Below, piece after piece: positions 28,448 to 37,723 of a stretch of 64,000 bases of DNA. The notes under the pieces were generated by a model. The model was given only the letters and a program-made list of their open reading frames with translations. It was not told the DNA's origin and searched no databases. Positions within the stretch are counted from its first letter, which is position 1. Each line of letters begins with the position of its first letter. Source of the stretch: Sphaerospermopsis aphanizomenoides BCCUSP55 (GTDB taxonomy: Bacteria > Cyanobacteriota > Cyanobacteriia > Cyanobacteriales > Nostocaceae); contig NZ_LUFH02000009.1 of NCBI RefSeq assembly GCF_001586785.1, positions 20,340 to 84,339 of the forward strand. The letters are read 5' to 3'. The translations under genes and the position numbers were made by a program.

Positions 28448-29815
28448 CTATGCCAAATGCATAAAAATCATTTTTAGCAACTCAGCACGAGTAAAAGGTT
28501 TTGTTAAATAACCAGAAGCGCCTACCATTCTCGCCTTTACTTTATCAACAATTCCCTTACTTCCTGTCACAAAAATAATCGGGATTTCCTTAAACATGGA
28601 ATTGTTACGGATAATTCGGCATAACTCATAACCGTCAATTCCTGCCATACTCAGGTCTAATAAAATCAAATCCGGTTTATGCCTAATAATAGACATCACC
28701 GCTTTAACTGGATCGTTAATCGTTACTACAGCCACATTTTCATCTTCTAAACAACGGCTGATTTCTTTGAGAATAGTCGGACTATCATCTACAGAAATAA
28801 TTTTGTAGATTTTCTTAGCGGTTATCGTAGCAGTGTTTACGGTTTCTTCACCAGATTCTATGTTATTGGGTATGTTTGACTGCTCAAGGGTTGCTGTTGA
28901 TAAAGTAGAAGTTTCAGGTATATAATCTTCTACTCCATCAGCTACATCTGCTAATACTTCGACAGAGGAAGATTTTTCATTAATTACTGGTATCCTATAT
29001 TGAGGAAATTCTGAAAAATCTGTAAATGTCTTAGGTAATTTATCAAATGGAGGATCTGGTTCATGTAAAATAATTGAACCCTGAAGTATATAAGGGTATA
29101 AAATTCGAGCCAGTTCCACTTCATCCACATTCATAATGACTCCCAAATGACGCAGGCTAAAACCCTTCATCCAGGTAGTGATATTTTCTTGTAGTTTTGG
29201 TAGTTGTTTATCATAGAACTTACTGTTAATCAGCAGGTATGGACGTTGAAAAGGAGAGGATATTTGGGGCGTGAAATATTGCCAATTTTGCAACCGTTTT
29301 TGGCAACGGTCTATAATATTTTCTGTATCCAGCTTGCAAATTTTAGGAATACTATTGACTGGTTCTGTTAAAACATAAGTTCCTTCTCTAACCAGCAAAA
29401 ATGATTCAATCACCTCTTTGACCAACTCTTGAATCAGTAATGCTGCTTGGTGAGAGGGTAAATGTTGTTGCGTCACAAGCCAGTGAATAGCTTGATATTC
29501 TGGCAGTTGACTGTTGAAATTATGCTCAGGCTTACTTGACTGAGTTTGCCAATCAGGTTCAAAAGTCAAACGTAATTGCACTCTAATTTCATTAGTCAGT
29601 TGTGGGATTTGCTGACTAAGACGACGTATATGTCGTTCTAATCTATCAAAAGGTTCTACTGAATGGGTAGCATAGATAATTTTGCCCTGATCTAAGTATA
29701 TTAACCACAACACTGAGTTATTCAAGACTTGTAAACAAGTAGTATCCGAGCAGTTAGTTAACTGTCTTAATAAACCTTCAGGAGATAGTTTGTTAAATGT
29801 GCCAGTATTATTCAT
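28448..29815 (-). CDS. PatA-type response regulator
   Basis: 455 aa. The N-terminal PATAN/DUF4388-like region (about 1-250: FNKLSPEGLLRQLTNC, LWLIYLDQGKIIYATHS, LRHLGVIMNVDEVELAR) is joined by a low-complexity linker to a C-terminal CheY-like receiver (about 335-455: IISVDDSP, phospho-acceptor Asp in DLILLDLSMAG, Thr in IIFVTGS, Lys in YLTKPF). This is the architecture of PatA (heterocyst pattern) and of PixG/TaxP1-type regulators of phototaxis. There is no output DNA-binding domain, so it acts by protein contact. Which subgroup it belongs to cannot be told, and no che/pil genes are adjacent. Confidence 0.88.
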   Translation of the reverse strand: MNNTGTFNKLSPEGLLRQLTNCSDTTCLQVLNNSVLWLIYLDQGKIIYATHSVEPFDRLERHIRRLSQQIPQLTNEIRVQLRLTFEPDWQTQSSKPEHNFNSQLPEYQAIHWLVTQQHLPSHQAALLIQELVKEVIESFLLVREGTYVLTEPVNSIPKICKLDTENIIDRCQKRLQNWQYFTPQISSPFQRPYLLINSKFYDKQLPKLQENITTWMKGFSLRHLGVIMNVDEVELARILYPYILQGSIILHEPDPPFDKLPKTFTDFSEFPQYRIPVINEKSSSVEVLADVADGVEDYIPETSTLSTATLEQSNIPNNIESGEETVNTATITAKKIYKIISVDDSPTILKEISRCLEDENVAVVTINDPVKAVMSIIRHKPDLILLDLSMAGIDGYELCRIIRNNSMFKEIPIIFVTGSKGIVDKVKARMVGASGYLTKPFTRAELLKMIFMHLA

Positions 29816-30456
29816 ATTTTTACAGTTTTTTCTAAAAATTTGACTTAATCTTGAAAAAGAAAAGTTTTCCGGTTAAGTATTGGATTCCATTTTATATTTT
29901 GCTATAGAAGAGAACAGGTTTGAAAGTCTTCTTGGATTTGTGGTTGATGAGAACTGCCTGTTTTCATCCAACTGACAACTGTGATCAATCATCAATTGGT
30001 AAATAATAAGTAGTGAGAGATAATTAAATGTAAAATACCAACCAGAAAAAAACACTCAGTAACAACCTGTTACTTTCTACTTATTATATCATTTGCTTGC
30101 AACTGCAAGTTCAATTTTTTACAGTGTAACAATAAGCATATCAATTAATGATGATTATTTTCGGGTTTTTAATCAACATAAAATCTTTAAATTTTTTATT
30201 TAGGTAAATGTATATATTGATTATTATCTGGCGAATTTGTTGAATAAATTATGGTACATCCACTACAACAAATAATGTTCACACCTCCTCATCAATGAGA
30301 TTGAAATCAACTATATGGTGATTCAAGTTTCCTGAAATAGAGAATTTGTTGAGAATAAGTGAATTAATGAAATTTCAGCGATCTACCCCCAAATACCATT
30401 ATTCTAGTCGTACTAGTCTGGGAAACTATATACTTTGAGAAAAGGAAATTAAAGCT
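29816..30456. other. Divergent intergenic region between PatA-type and vWA genes
   Basis: 641 AT-rich bases without a credible gene. An imperfect hairpin (GTTGATGAGAAC...GTTTTCATCCAAC, about 29942-29971) is present. Promoters of both flanking genes must be here but none is obvious. Confidence 0.5.
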
Positions 30457-31158
30457 TTGGACTATAACATAACACAAAAGGTTATGCTGGATACACTAAA
30501 ACTAGATGAAGTCGTAGAATTTGCAGAAAACCCAGAACCACGTTGTCCCTGCGTGCTGTTGCTAGATACATCTGGCTCAATGCAGGGAGAACGAATCGAG
30601 GCTTTAAATCAAGGGCTGCTGACCTTTAAGGATGAGCTAGTAAAAAATTCCTTAGCTGCTAGAAGAGTAGAAGTGGCAATTGTGACATTTGATACTCATG
30701 TTAACGTTGTGCAAGATTTTGTCACCGCAGATCAATTCAACCCACCTATTCTAACAGCCCAAGGGCTAACGACAATGGGGGCAGGAATTCATAAATCTTT
30801 AGAAATAATTCAAGAACGTAAATCCCAATATCGCGCTAATGGCATTGCTTACTACCGTCCTTGGGTATTTATGATTACAGATGGTGAACCGCAAGGTGAG
30901 CTAGATAATGTCATTGAGCAAGCAGTACAGCGTCTACAAGGAGATGAAGCAAATAAGCGCGTTGCTTTTTTTACTGTAGGAGTAGAAGATGCGAACATGA
31001 CCAGATTAAATCAAATAGCAGTGCGTACTCCACTCAAGCTAAAAGGATTAAACTTTATTGAAATGTTTGTGTGGCTTTCAGCTAGTATGTCCGCTGTCTC
31101 CCACTCCAAAGTAGATGAACAAGTAGCACTACCGCCAATAGGTTGGGGATCTGTTTAA
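30457..31158 (+). CDS. TerY-like vWA domain protein
   Basis: 233 aa made almost entirely of a von Willebrand A domain: MIDAS motif LLLDTSGSMQGERI, the conserved Thr in GLTTMGAGIH and Asp in FMITDGEPQGELD. It lacks a TM helix and signal, so it is cytosolic, as TerY is. It heads a plus-strand set with a PP2C phosphatase and an atypical kinase, the TerY-P triad described in tellurite/stress-response and conflict systems. The start is TTG 30457 with AAGGAA about ten bases upstream; an ATG at 30484 is possible and would keep the whole domain. Confidence 0.88.
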   Translation: MDYNITQKVMLDTLKLDEVVEFAENPEPRCPCVLLLDTSGSMQGERIEALNQGLLTFKDELVKNSLAARRVEVAIVTFDTHVNVVQDFVTADQFNPPILTAQGLTTMGAGIHKSLEIIQERKSQYRANGIAYYRPWVFMITDGEPQGELDNVIEQAVQRLQGDEANKRVAFFTVGVEDANMTRLNQIAVRTPLKLKGLNFIEMFVWLSASMSAVSHSKVDEQVALPPIGWGSV

Positions 31159-31170
31159 CAGTTATTCAGT

Positions 31171-31253
31171 TATAGCAGGGAACAGAGGTGAAAATCTTTT
31201 CCTGTGTGAGTTTTTCCCACTCTATTTCCTCAGCTATCTGGCAACTGCTATAA
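31171..31253. repeat. MITE-like TATAGCA-family element, copy G (short)
   Basis: TATAGCAGGGAACAGAGGTG at one end and GGCAACTGCTATA at the other, with an 80-base spacing. It fills the gap between the vWA and PP2C genes of the TerY-P triad. Confidence 0.7.
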
Positions 31254-31312
31254 CTCTTGACTGTGTAAGGTTGGGTTAATCAAAATTACAGCACTTAGCT
31301 GTGAAAAAAGTT

Positions 31313-32095
31313 ATGAACACACCAAAACAGATTTCTCAATGGCGGATAGTGTCCGCTTCTGTATGTGGGACTAGCCACATCAAAAACCAGCAGTTGTGTC
31401 AAGATGCTCACCATTGGCAAATATTGCCCAATAATGTGTTAGTGATAGCCGCAGCAGATGGGGCTGGTTCTGCAACTTTGGGTAAGGTGGGAGCGATGAT
31501 TGCTGTGGAGACGGCAACAAAATCTATCTCACACAGTGAAATTAGCCATAACACTTTTGCTGATGATGCTTTGTTACAGGGTTTGCTAACTGATGCTATG
31601 TTAGCAGCCAAAAAAGCAGTAGAAGATGAGGCAGAGGTTGGCAAACATCAACCCCATGATTTAGCAACTACCTTAATTATTGCGATCGCCACACCAAAAG
31701 TTGTAGCTGTAGCCCAAATCGGTGATGGTTTAGCCGTAGCCAAAGATAGCACAGGCAACCTGATAGCCCTAACCATCCCTAAGAGCGGTGAATACATTAA
31801 TGAAACCACATTTTTAACTTCACCTGATGCCTTAGAGACAGCACAAATCAAAATATGGCATCAAGAAATAGTCAATATTAGTGTTCTTACCGATGGACTA
31901 CAAATGCTGGCTTTGAATATGCTAGTGGGTGAGCCTCACAAACCATTCTTTTTACCTTTATTCGAGTTTGTAGCGAATGCTGAGGATAAGACTATGGCCA
32001 AAGAACAGTTAGTAAAGTTTTTATGCTCTGAGCGAATTACCCAACGAACTGATGATGATTTGACCTTGGTGATAGCAGCATTAAGAAACTCATGA
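31313..32095 (+). CDS. PP2C-family Ser/Thr phosphatase
   Basis: About 260 aa. PP2C-like motifs: RIVSASVCGTSH, VIAAADGAGSATLGKVGA (metal-binding DG), HDLATTLIIAIA, AQIGDGLAVAKD, VLTDGLQML and TDDDLTLVIAA. This is the short PP2C form found with TerY-like and kinase genes, expected to dephosphorylate the targets of the partner kinase. ATG 31313 is used; an in-frame GTG lies four codons upstream (31301). It is the second gene of the triad, with a small repeat element before it and 254 bases after it. Confidence 0.88.
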   Translation: MNTPKQISQWRIVSASVCGTSHIKNQQLCQDAHHWQILPNNVLVIAAADGAGSATLGKVGAMIAVETATKSISHSEISHNTFADDALLQGLLTDAMLAAKKAVEDEAEVGKHQPHDLATTLIIAIATPKVVAVAQIGDGLAVAKDSTGNLIALTIPKSGEYINETTFLTSPDALETAQIKIWHQEIVNISVLTDGLQMLALNMLVGEPHKPFFLPLFEFVANAEDKTMAKEQLVKFLCSERITQRTDDDLTLVIAALRNS

Positions 32096-32349
32096 GCGCC
32101 ATAAACAGTCAAAGTAATTTTCTCACAGGATTTTGGATTTTGGATTGACCCACGGATAAATGCGGGGGCTTGTACCATTAAGGGATCATTGGTCAAAATT
32201 ATTTATAGTGGTTGTCAGTGGAATGAGAACAGACAGTTATCATAAAAACAGTAACAAAAAGATGTTCAATCCTGTTCCCTGCCATTACCCCATCATTCGG
32301 CTTTAACAGTTGACTAATTTTAATCACTTCTTCTAAGCATTATTCCACC

Positions 32350-34554
32350 ATGCAGGTACTTCGTTGTCTTCCCAAGCAAGAAACTCTCAATCTCACTGTT
32401 AGTTTGGGGCGTGGCGGTGAAGCTTGTGTTTATGCAGTGCCATCAGATGAAAATTTAGTGGCAAAAATCTATCACAAGCCAATTGATACCTATGCTCACA
32501 AACTTCAGGCCATGATTGCCAATCCCCCCGAAAACCCTACAGCTAATTTGGGGCATATTTCCATCGCTTGGCCACAGGAATTGTTGCAAGCAGCGGATGG
32601 CAGTGGTAGCATCATCGGCTTTTTAATGCCGCGCATTCAGGGAATGCGGCCGATTATGGATTTTTACAATCCAGGAACTCGTCGCCAAAATTGCCCGTTA
32701 TTTAGTTATCAATATTTACTGCGTACTGCGCGTAATCTAGCAACTGCCTTTGCAGCTTTGCACGCGAGTCAATACTGTATTGGGGATGTAAATGAATCCA
32801 ATATTTTGGTGAGTAATACGGCATTAGTCACCTTAGTAGATACAGATTCATTCCAAGTACGTGATCCAGAGCAAAATATTATTTATCGTTGTTCAGTAGG
32901 TAAACCAGAGTATACACCTCCAGAACTACAAAATAAAACTTTTGCTGACTATGATCGGGAAAGTTACCATGATTTATTTGGGTTGGCAGTGCTGATATTT
33001 CAATTATTAATGGAAGGCACTCATCCATTTTCAGGAATTTTTCAAGGTCTGTTTGACCCACCCGCTTATGAAGCCAGAATAGTTGCTGGTCATTTCACTT
33101 ATAGTCAAAAGCAAAAAGTTCCTTATTTGCCCACCCCCATAGCACCCCCTTGGGAGATGCTTCATCCCCGCTTACAGGAACTGTTTGTGCGTTGTTTTGA
33201 AGATGGTAACAGCAACCCTGAATTGCGTCCTACTGCTCAAGCTTGGTTGTCAGCAATAGCTGAGGCCGAAGAAAGCCTGGTCACTTGTGCTGTAAATCCT
33301 CAGCATTTCTATCATCACCACCTCGATAAATGTCCTTGGTGTGAACGTGCTTTACAATTAGGTGGACGTGATCCTTTTCCATCATTGGAGGGGATTGCTT
33401 CTGGAGAACATCTCAAACCACGCCGCAAATCCAGAAAGCGCCATATCCAAACTCCTCGGCTACGCAAGCCAGGTATTCCCACATCGCCACTACATCATTG
33501 GCAACCAGTATTTAACCAAAATGTTTATGCTTATCAACCAGCCAAAAAGCCAAACAAATTGAAGTTTTATACTATTATTTTTTGTTTGTTAGGTGTTGGT
33601 TTATTGGGGTATTTGGACGTAATGATTAAATTTACTCGTCCTTTTGTTTCCCAAAATCCTTACACTCAACAAAGCTTAATATCTAGCACAGAAAATAATA
33701 TTCTTCAGACTGACAAGCGCACTTTTGAAGATTACTATAACCAAGGTAATGATGCTTATCAAAAGCGGAGCTATGAACAAGCAATTGAAAATTTTACCCA
33801 AGGTATCAAAAGAAATCCTAACTTTTCTAAATTGTATATCAATAGAGGGAATGCCCGTTATAATTTGAGTGATTACGAAGGAGCATTAGCAGATTATAAT
33901 CAGGCGCTAAAAATTAATCCCCATGAAGTTAAAGCCTTGGTAAATCGCGGCAATGTTTATTATATGCTGGCTGATTATAGTAGCGACCCTGACAAAGAGT
34001 ATAAAAAAGCTATCAACAATTTTAACACCGCTATTGACATCAATTATCGTGAGACTGAAGCTTATATTAGACGGGGTATTGTTCGTTCTCAAATAGCTAA
34101 ATATAGCAGTAATTTCCAACAAGAATACCAAAATTCAATTGCGGATTTTAGCGAGGCAATTAAACTGAATGCTCATAAAGCTGAAGCTTACTTTCAGCGT
34201 GGTCTTGCCCGTTATCAATTTGCCCAATATAGCAGTAATTATGCTCAAGAATATAAACAGGCGATTGCTGATTTTAACCAAGCCCTAAATATCAATCCCC
34301 GCATGGCTAAAGTTTATCTCAAACGAGGTATGGTTCATTATGAATTAGCACAATATGGAGAAAGTAAAGAGCAAGAAAACCATGCTCGAGCTATTGAGGA
34401 TTTAGAAAAATCTGCTCAAATTTATCTTGAGGATGAGGATATGGATAACTACCAGCAAGCTCTCAGTAATATTTGTGTTATTGTCTCCAAAAAATGTGAT
34501 AGTTTATTCCAAAATTCAACTATTCTTAATCAAGTTAAGCCGCAAAATCCATAA
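32350..34554 (+). CDS. Atypical protein kinase with putative Zn-binding motif, TM helix and TPRs
   Basis: 734 aa. The kinase domain (about 15-310) has a Gly-rich loop LGRGGEACVY and Lys39 (VAKIYHKP), but the catalytic loop is GDVNESNIL (Asp146, Asn151) in place of HRDLKPxN, and the DFG site reads DTDSF, as in the TerY-P triad kinases. Next comes a Cys/His cluster (CAVNPQHFYHHH...KCPWC, about 312-335) likely to bind zinc, a TM helix (about 405-425), then at least five tetratricopeptide repeats (about 455-700) with NRGNARYNLSDYEGALADYN-type units. It probably phosphorylates partners held by the TPRs. It is the third gene of the triad. Confidence 0.88.
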   Translation: MQVLRCLPKQETLNLTVSLGRGGEACVYAVPSDENLVAKIYHKPIDTYAHKLQAMIANPPENPTANLGHISIAWPQELLQAADGSGSIIGFLMPRIQGMRPIMDFYNPGTRRQNCPLFSYQYLLRTARNLATAFAALHASQYCIGDVNESNILVSNTALVTLVDTDSFQVRDPEQNIIYRCSVGKPEYTPPELQNKTFADYDRESYHDLFGLAVLIFQLLMEGTHPFSGIFQGLFDPPAYEARIVAGHFTYSQKQKVPYLPTPIAPPWEMLHPRLQELFVRCFEDGNSNPELRPTAQAWLSAIAEAEESLVTCAVNPQHFYHHHLDKCPWCERALQLGGRDPFPSLEGIASGEHLKPRRKSRKRHIQTPRLRKPGIPTSPLHHWQPVFNQNVYAYQPAKKPNKLKFYTIIFCLLGVGLLGYLDVMIKFTRPFVSQNPYTQQSLISSTENNILQTDKRTFEDYYNQGNDAYQKRSYEQAIENFTQGIKRNPNFSKLYINRGNARYNLSDYEGALADYNQALKINPHEVKALVNRGNVYYMLADYSSDPDKEYKKAINNFNTAIDINYRETEAYIRRGIVRSQIAKYSSNFQQEYQNSIADFSEAIKLNAHKAEAYFQRGLARYQFAQYSSNYAQEYKQAIADFNQALNINPRMAKVYLKRGMVHYELAQYGESKEQENHARAIEDLEKSAQIYLEDEDMDNYQQALSNICVIVSKKCDSLFQNSTILNQVKPQNP

Positions 34555-35088
34555 GTGTTCATATCATGTCAGGTTGAATACTTATCATATTTGTGAGCTT
34601 TCTTTCTGAAACTCCTCCTGGAAAAACCTTGCACTTTGTTCACATCAAAAAGTCTGAAAGCCTTATCTGTTAGTGTTTTATCTGTTAGTGTTTTTGCGTT
34701 TATATGGCTTAAGCCACGCTCCGCTATCAGCAAGCCCTAACTAGCTGAATTTGATCTCATTTATCAGGATTGGATAGCTAAGTATCCCTCTAGAGGTAGG
34801 TACTCTTTGAGGGTATTTATATTATATTGATAGATTTTTGTTGGATGTATAAATCTGAAATATTATTACTGGTATTCATTGTTTTTTTACATATAAAATA
34901 TTTTAATTTTACTGATTCTTTATAATTTTTACGCAGTTTGCAGTTAAATTATTTCTAGATTGGTTATAGAGAAAACTATATAGAAGTTAATTTTTTATCT
35001 AGATGGTTTCTCTATTTGTTGTGCATCCTCCTCATCCCAAACAAATCAAATAATAACCGACAGACAAATAAATCTTTGAGGTAATTGC
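34555..35088. other. Intergenic region at the border of the polysaccharide cluster
   Basis: 534 bases with a 15-base direct duplication (TTATCTGTTAGTGTT at 34663 and 34678) and a CCACGCTCCGCTATCAGC fragment of a Nostoc repeat. The long AT-rich part before 35089 should carry the promoter of the cluster. No gene seen. Confidence 0.5.
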
Positions 35089-35862
35089 ATGAAAGCGGTA
35101 ATTTTGGCTGGCGGTCTGGGTACACGCCTCAGTGAAGAAACCAGTATCCGACCAAAGCCGATGGTTGAGATTGGAGGTAAGCCAATTCTCTGGCATATCA
35201 TGAAGATATATTCGGCTCATGGTATTAATGAATTTATCATTTGTTGTGGGTACAAAGGTTACATCATCAAGGAGTATTTTGCTAACTACTTCTTGCATAT
35301 GTCAGATGTGACTTTTGATATGCGGTTTAACCAGATGAGTATACATTCTGGATATGCTGAACCTTGGCGTGTAACCTTAGTAAATACAGGTGATAATACC
35401 ATGACAGGTGGACGCTTAAAAAAAGTTAGAGAACATATCGGTAATGACACTTTTTGCTTTACTTATGGTGATGGTGTTTGTGATGTAAATATTACCGAAT
35501 TAATCAAATTTCATCAAGAACAAAAAACCTTAGCAACACTGAGTGCAGTCCAACCAGCAGGAAGATTTGGAGCAATTTCTTTAGGACAGGAACAAACTAA
35601 AATTGCTAGTTTTCGGGAAAAACCTGAAGGTGATGGTGCTTGGATTAATGGTGGTTATTTTGTCCTAGAACCTGAAGTAATTAACTTTATTACTGATGAC
35701 AGCACTGTTTGGGAAAAAGAACCATTAGAAAAACTAGCTGATATGGAACAGCTATCAGCTTATAAACACAATGGTTTTTGGCAGCCAATGGATACTTTAA
35801 GAGATAAACAATACTTAGAGGAGCTATGGAAAAATGATAAAGCTCCTTGGAAAGTTTGGTGA
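35089..35862 (+). CDS. rfbF: Glucose-1-phosphate cytidylyltransferase
   Basis: 257 aa. It makes CDP-glucose from CTP and glucose-1-phosphate, the entry to CDP-linked deoxy- and branched sugars. Signature: VILAGGLGTRLSEETSIRPKPMVEIGGKPILWH (nucleotide loop plus substrate segment), FCFTYGDGVCDV (metal Asp) and NGGYFVLEPEV. GAGG lies about nine bases before the ATG. It is the first gene of the plus-strand exopolysaccharide cluster; in Anabaena PCC 7120 a gene of this type begins the required part of the HEP island (alr2825, from memory). Confidence 0.95.
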   Translation: MKAVILAGGLGTRLSEETSIRPKPMVEIGGKPILWHIMKIYSAHGINEFIICCGYKGYIIKEYFANYFLHMSDVTFDMRFNQMSIHSGYAEPWRVTLVNTGDNTMTGGRLKKVREHIGNDTFCFTYGDGVCDVNITELIKFHQEQKTLATLSAVQPAGRFGAISLGQEQTKIASFREKPEGDGAWINGGYFVLEPEVINFITDDSTVWEKEPLEKLADMEQLSAYKHNGFWQPMDTLRDKQYLEELWKNDKAPWKVW

Positions 35863-35864
35863 CA

Positions 35865-35935
35865 TAGCAGGTGACAGGTGACAGAGTTGAAAGTCTTGTA
35901 CTGTCTAAGTTTTATGATAACTTTATGTTCTCATA
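35865..35935. repeat. MITE-like TATAGCA-family element, copy E (partial)
   Basis: ATAGCAGGTGACAGGTGACAG, AAAGTCTTGTACTGTCTAAG and TTTTATGATAACTTTATGTTC follow the rfbF stop codon; block order as in the other copies but one end is lost. Confidence 0.7.
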
Positions 35936-36002
35936 CCACCGACAACCGCTGGATCAATTTTGGCTTTTGGATTTGAGATTTTAGATTGGGGAAGAATTTC
36001 TC

Positions 36003-37220
36003 ATGTACGATTTTACGATTATTGGTGGGGGAATAGTTGGACTTTCTACAGCAATGGCTTTAGGAACACGCTATCCCCAGTCCAAGATTTTAGTATTAGA
36101 AAAAGAAAGTCAATGGGCATTTCATCAAACAGGTAATAATAGCGGCGTAATTCATTCAGGGATTTACTATAAACCAGGCAGTTTTAAAGCTCAATTTTGC
36201 CGTGATGGTAGTCGCTCAATGGTAGAGTTCTGCCAAAAACATGATATTGCACATGAAGTTTGTGGTAAAGTAATTGTGGCTACAGATACCCAAGAAATAC
36301 CACGACTAGAAAACCTCTACAAACGAGGTTTAGATAATGGCATAGCAGTGCAGAGAATTAGTTCTGAAGAAGTTAAAGAAATCGAACCTCATGTTAGTTG
36401 TGTAGGTGGAATTAGGGTCTTATCTACAGGCATTGTTAATTACAAACAAGTTTGTTTAAAATACGTTGAACTAATTCAAAAGCAAGGTGGAGATTTACGC
36501 CTCAATACCAAAGTTCTGCAAATCTCTGCGAGTGGTAAAAATCAGGTAATTGAAACTAACAATGGTAGTTTTCAAACCAGATTTTTGATCAATTGTGCCG
36601 GATTGCATAGCGATCGCATTGCACAATTAGGAAAAGCTAATCCTGAAGCTAAAATCGTCCCCTTCCGAGGTGAATACTACGAACTCACACCTGCAAAACG
36701 CTATCTAGTCAAAACCCTAATTTATCCCGTTCCTAACCCGGACTTTCCCTTTTTGGGTGTTCACTTCACCCGCATGATTGATAATAGCGTTCACGCAGGG
36801 CCAAATGCAGTTCTCAGTCTCAAACGCGAAGGTTACAAAAAAACCGATTTTGACTTGCGGGATTTTGCCGAAGTGATGACTTATCCCGGATTTTGGAAAC
36901 TAGCTGCCAAACACGCTGATGAAGGCATTCAAGAAATTATTCGTTCCTTTAGTAAAGCCGCCTTTGTCAGAAGTTTGCAAAAACTGATTCCCGAAGTCCA
37001 AGCAGAAGATTTAGTACCCACCCATGCAGGAGTTCGCGCACAAGCATTAATGAATAATGGCTCCTTGGTAGACGATTTTTTAATCATCCAAGGTGATAAC
37101 TCTGTTCATGTTTGCAATGCACCCTCTCCCGCAGCTACATCTTCTCTAGAAATTGGCAAAGCGATTGTTAAACAAATCGCTCAAGAGTCTCCTCTCCTGG
37201 AAATGGCAGTTAAAAGTTAA
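36003..37220 (+). CDS. lhgO: L-2-hydroxyglutarate oxidase-like FAD enzyme
   Basis: 405 aa, DAO-type FAD oxidoreductase. Seen: dinucleotide fold FTIIGGGIVGLSTAMALG, HQTGNNSGVIHSGIYYKPGS, LINCAGLHSDRIA, PFRGEYYEL and the C-terminal PSPAATSSLEIGKAI. LhgO oxidises L-2-hydroxyglutarate to 2-oxoglutarate. Placement between RfbF and the epimerase suggests either a housekeeping gene inside the island or use on a hydroxy-acid or sugar-acid in the polysaccharide pathway; the sequence alone cannot decide. It starts ATG 140 bases after rfbF, with an AT-rich repeat and part of a TATAGCA element between. Confidence 0.9.
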   Translation: MYDFTIIGGGIVGLSTAMALGTRYPQSKILVLEKESQWAFHQTGNNSGVIHSGIYYKPGSFKAQFCRDGSRSMVEFCQKHDIAHEVCGKVIVATDTQEIPRLENLYKRGLDNGIAVQRISSEEVKEIEPHVSCVGGIRVLSTGIVNYKQVCLKYVELIQKQGGDLRLNTKVLQISASGKNQVIETNNGSFQTRFLINCAGLHSDRIAQLGKANPEAKIVPFRGEYYELTPAKRYLVKTLIYPVPNPDFPFLGVHFTRMIDNSVHAGPNAVLSLKREGYKKTDFDLRDFAEVMTYPGFWKLAAKHADEGIQEIIRSFSKAAFVRSLQKLIPEVQAEDLVPTHAGVRAQALMNNGSLVDDFLIIQGDNSVHVCNAPSPAATSSLEIGKAIVKQIAQESPLLEMAVKS

Positions 37221-37301
37221 CTTTTGATTAATTACTTTGCATCTACCCTAAATTCGCTAGGGCTACTCTTAATCTGCTGCAAATTAAGTAAATAATAACT
37301 T

Positions 37302-37670
37302 TTGATACCACTCTCATGTGAAATTGTACAGAATCAAGATGGTCTAAATGCAATTTTGGCAGGTCAATGGCAAGAAATTCATCCAAGCTGGAATCAACTG
37401 CCAAGAATATATGATTATTCATCCTGGCAAGAGAGTCCTTACCCAGAAGATGTTTATGAGGAACTACTACATAAGCCTTACATTATTCACTTCATTAGTT
37501 CTCCTAAACCCTGGTGTGCAGGATTGCAAGCAGAATGTAAACACCCGAAAAAAGATTTATTTTTTCAATATCTTGACATGACATCTTGGTCAGGATGGCG
37601 GGATACTTTTTGGAGAAGGGTGGCTCGAAAATTTCTGAAATTAACATCATTAACTACCGCAAAAATTTAA
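37302..37670 (+). pseudogene. C-terminal remnant of a GT8-type glycosyltransferase
   Basis: 122 codons. The piece reads like the end of a GT8 (LgtC/GspA-like) enzyme: QNQDGLNAILAGQWQEIHPSWNQ (the usual DQDxLNxxL...W..L...WN), HFISSPKPWCAGLQAECKHP and FFQYLDMTSWSGWRD. The N-terminal nucleotide-binding half with its DxD is missing, and two in-frame TAA codons stand just upstream (about 37296-37301). It lies between lhgO and the epimerase. Most likely a decayed gene of the island rather than a functional short protein. Confidence 0.72.
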
Positions 37671-37723
37671 AAATATTGTGGTATTGAACATCTGAAAACA
37701 TCAATCACAAGGATTTAAAAACA

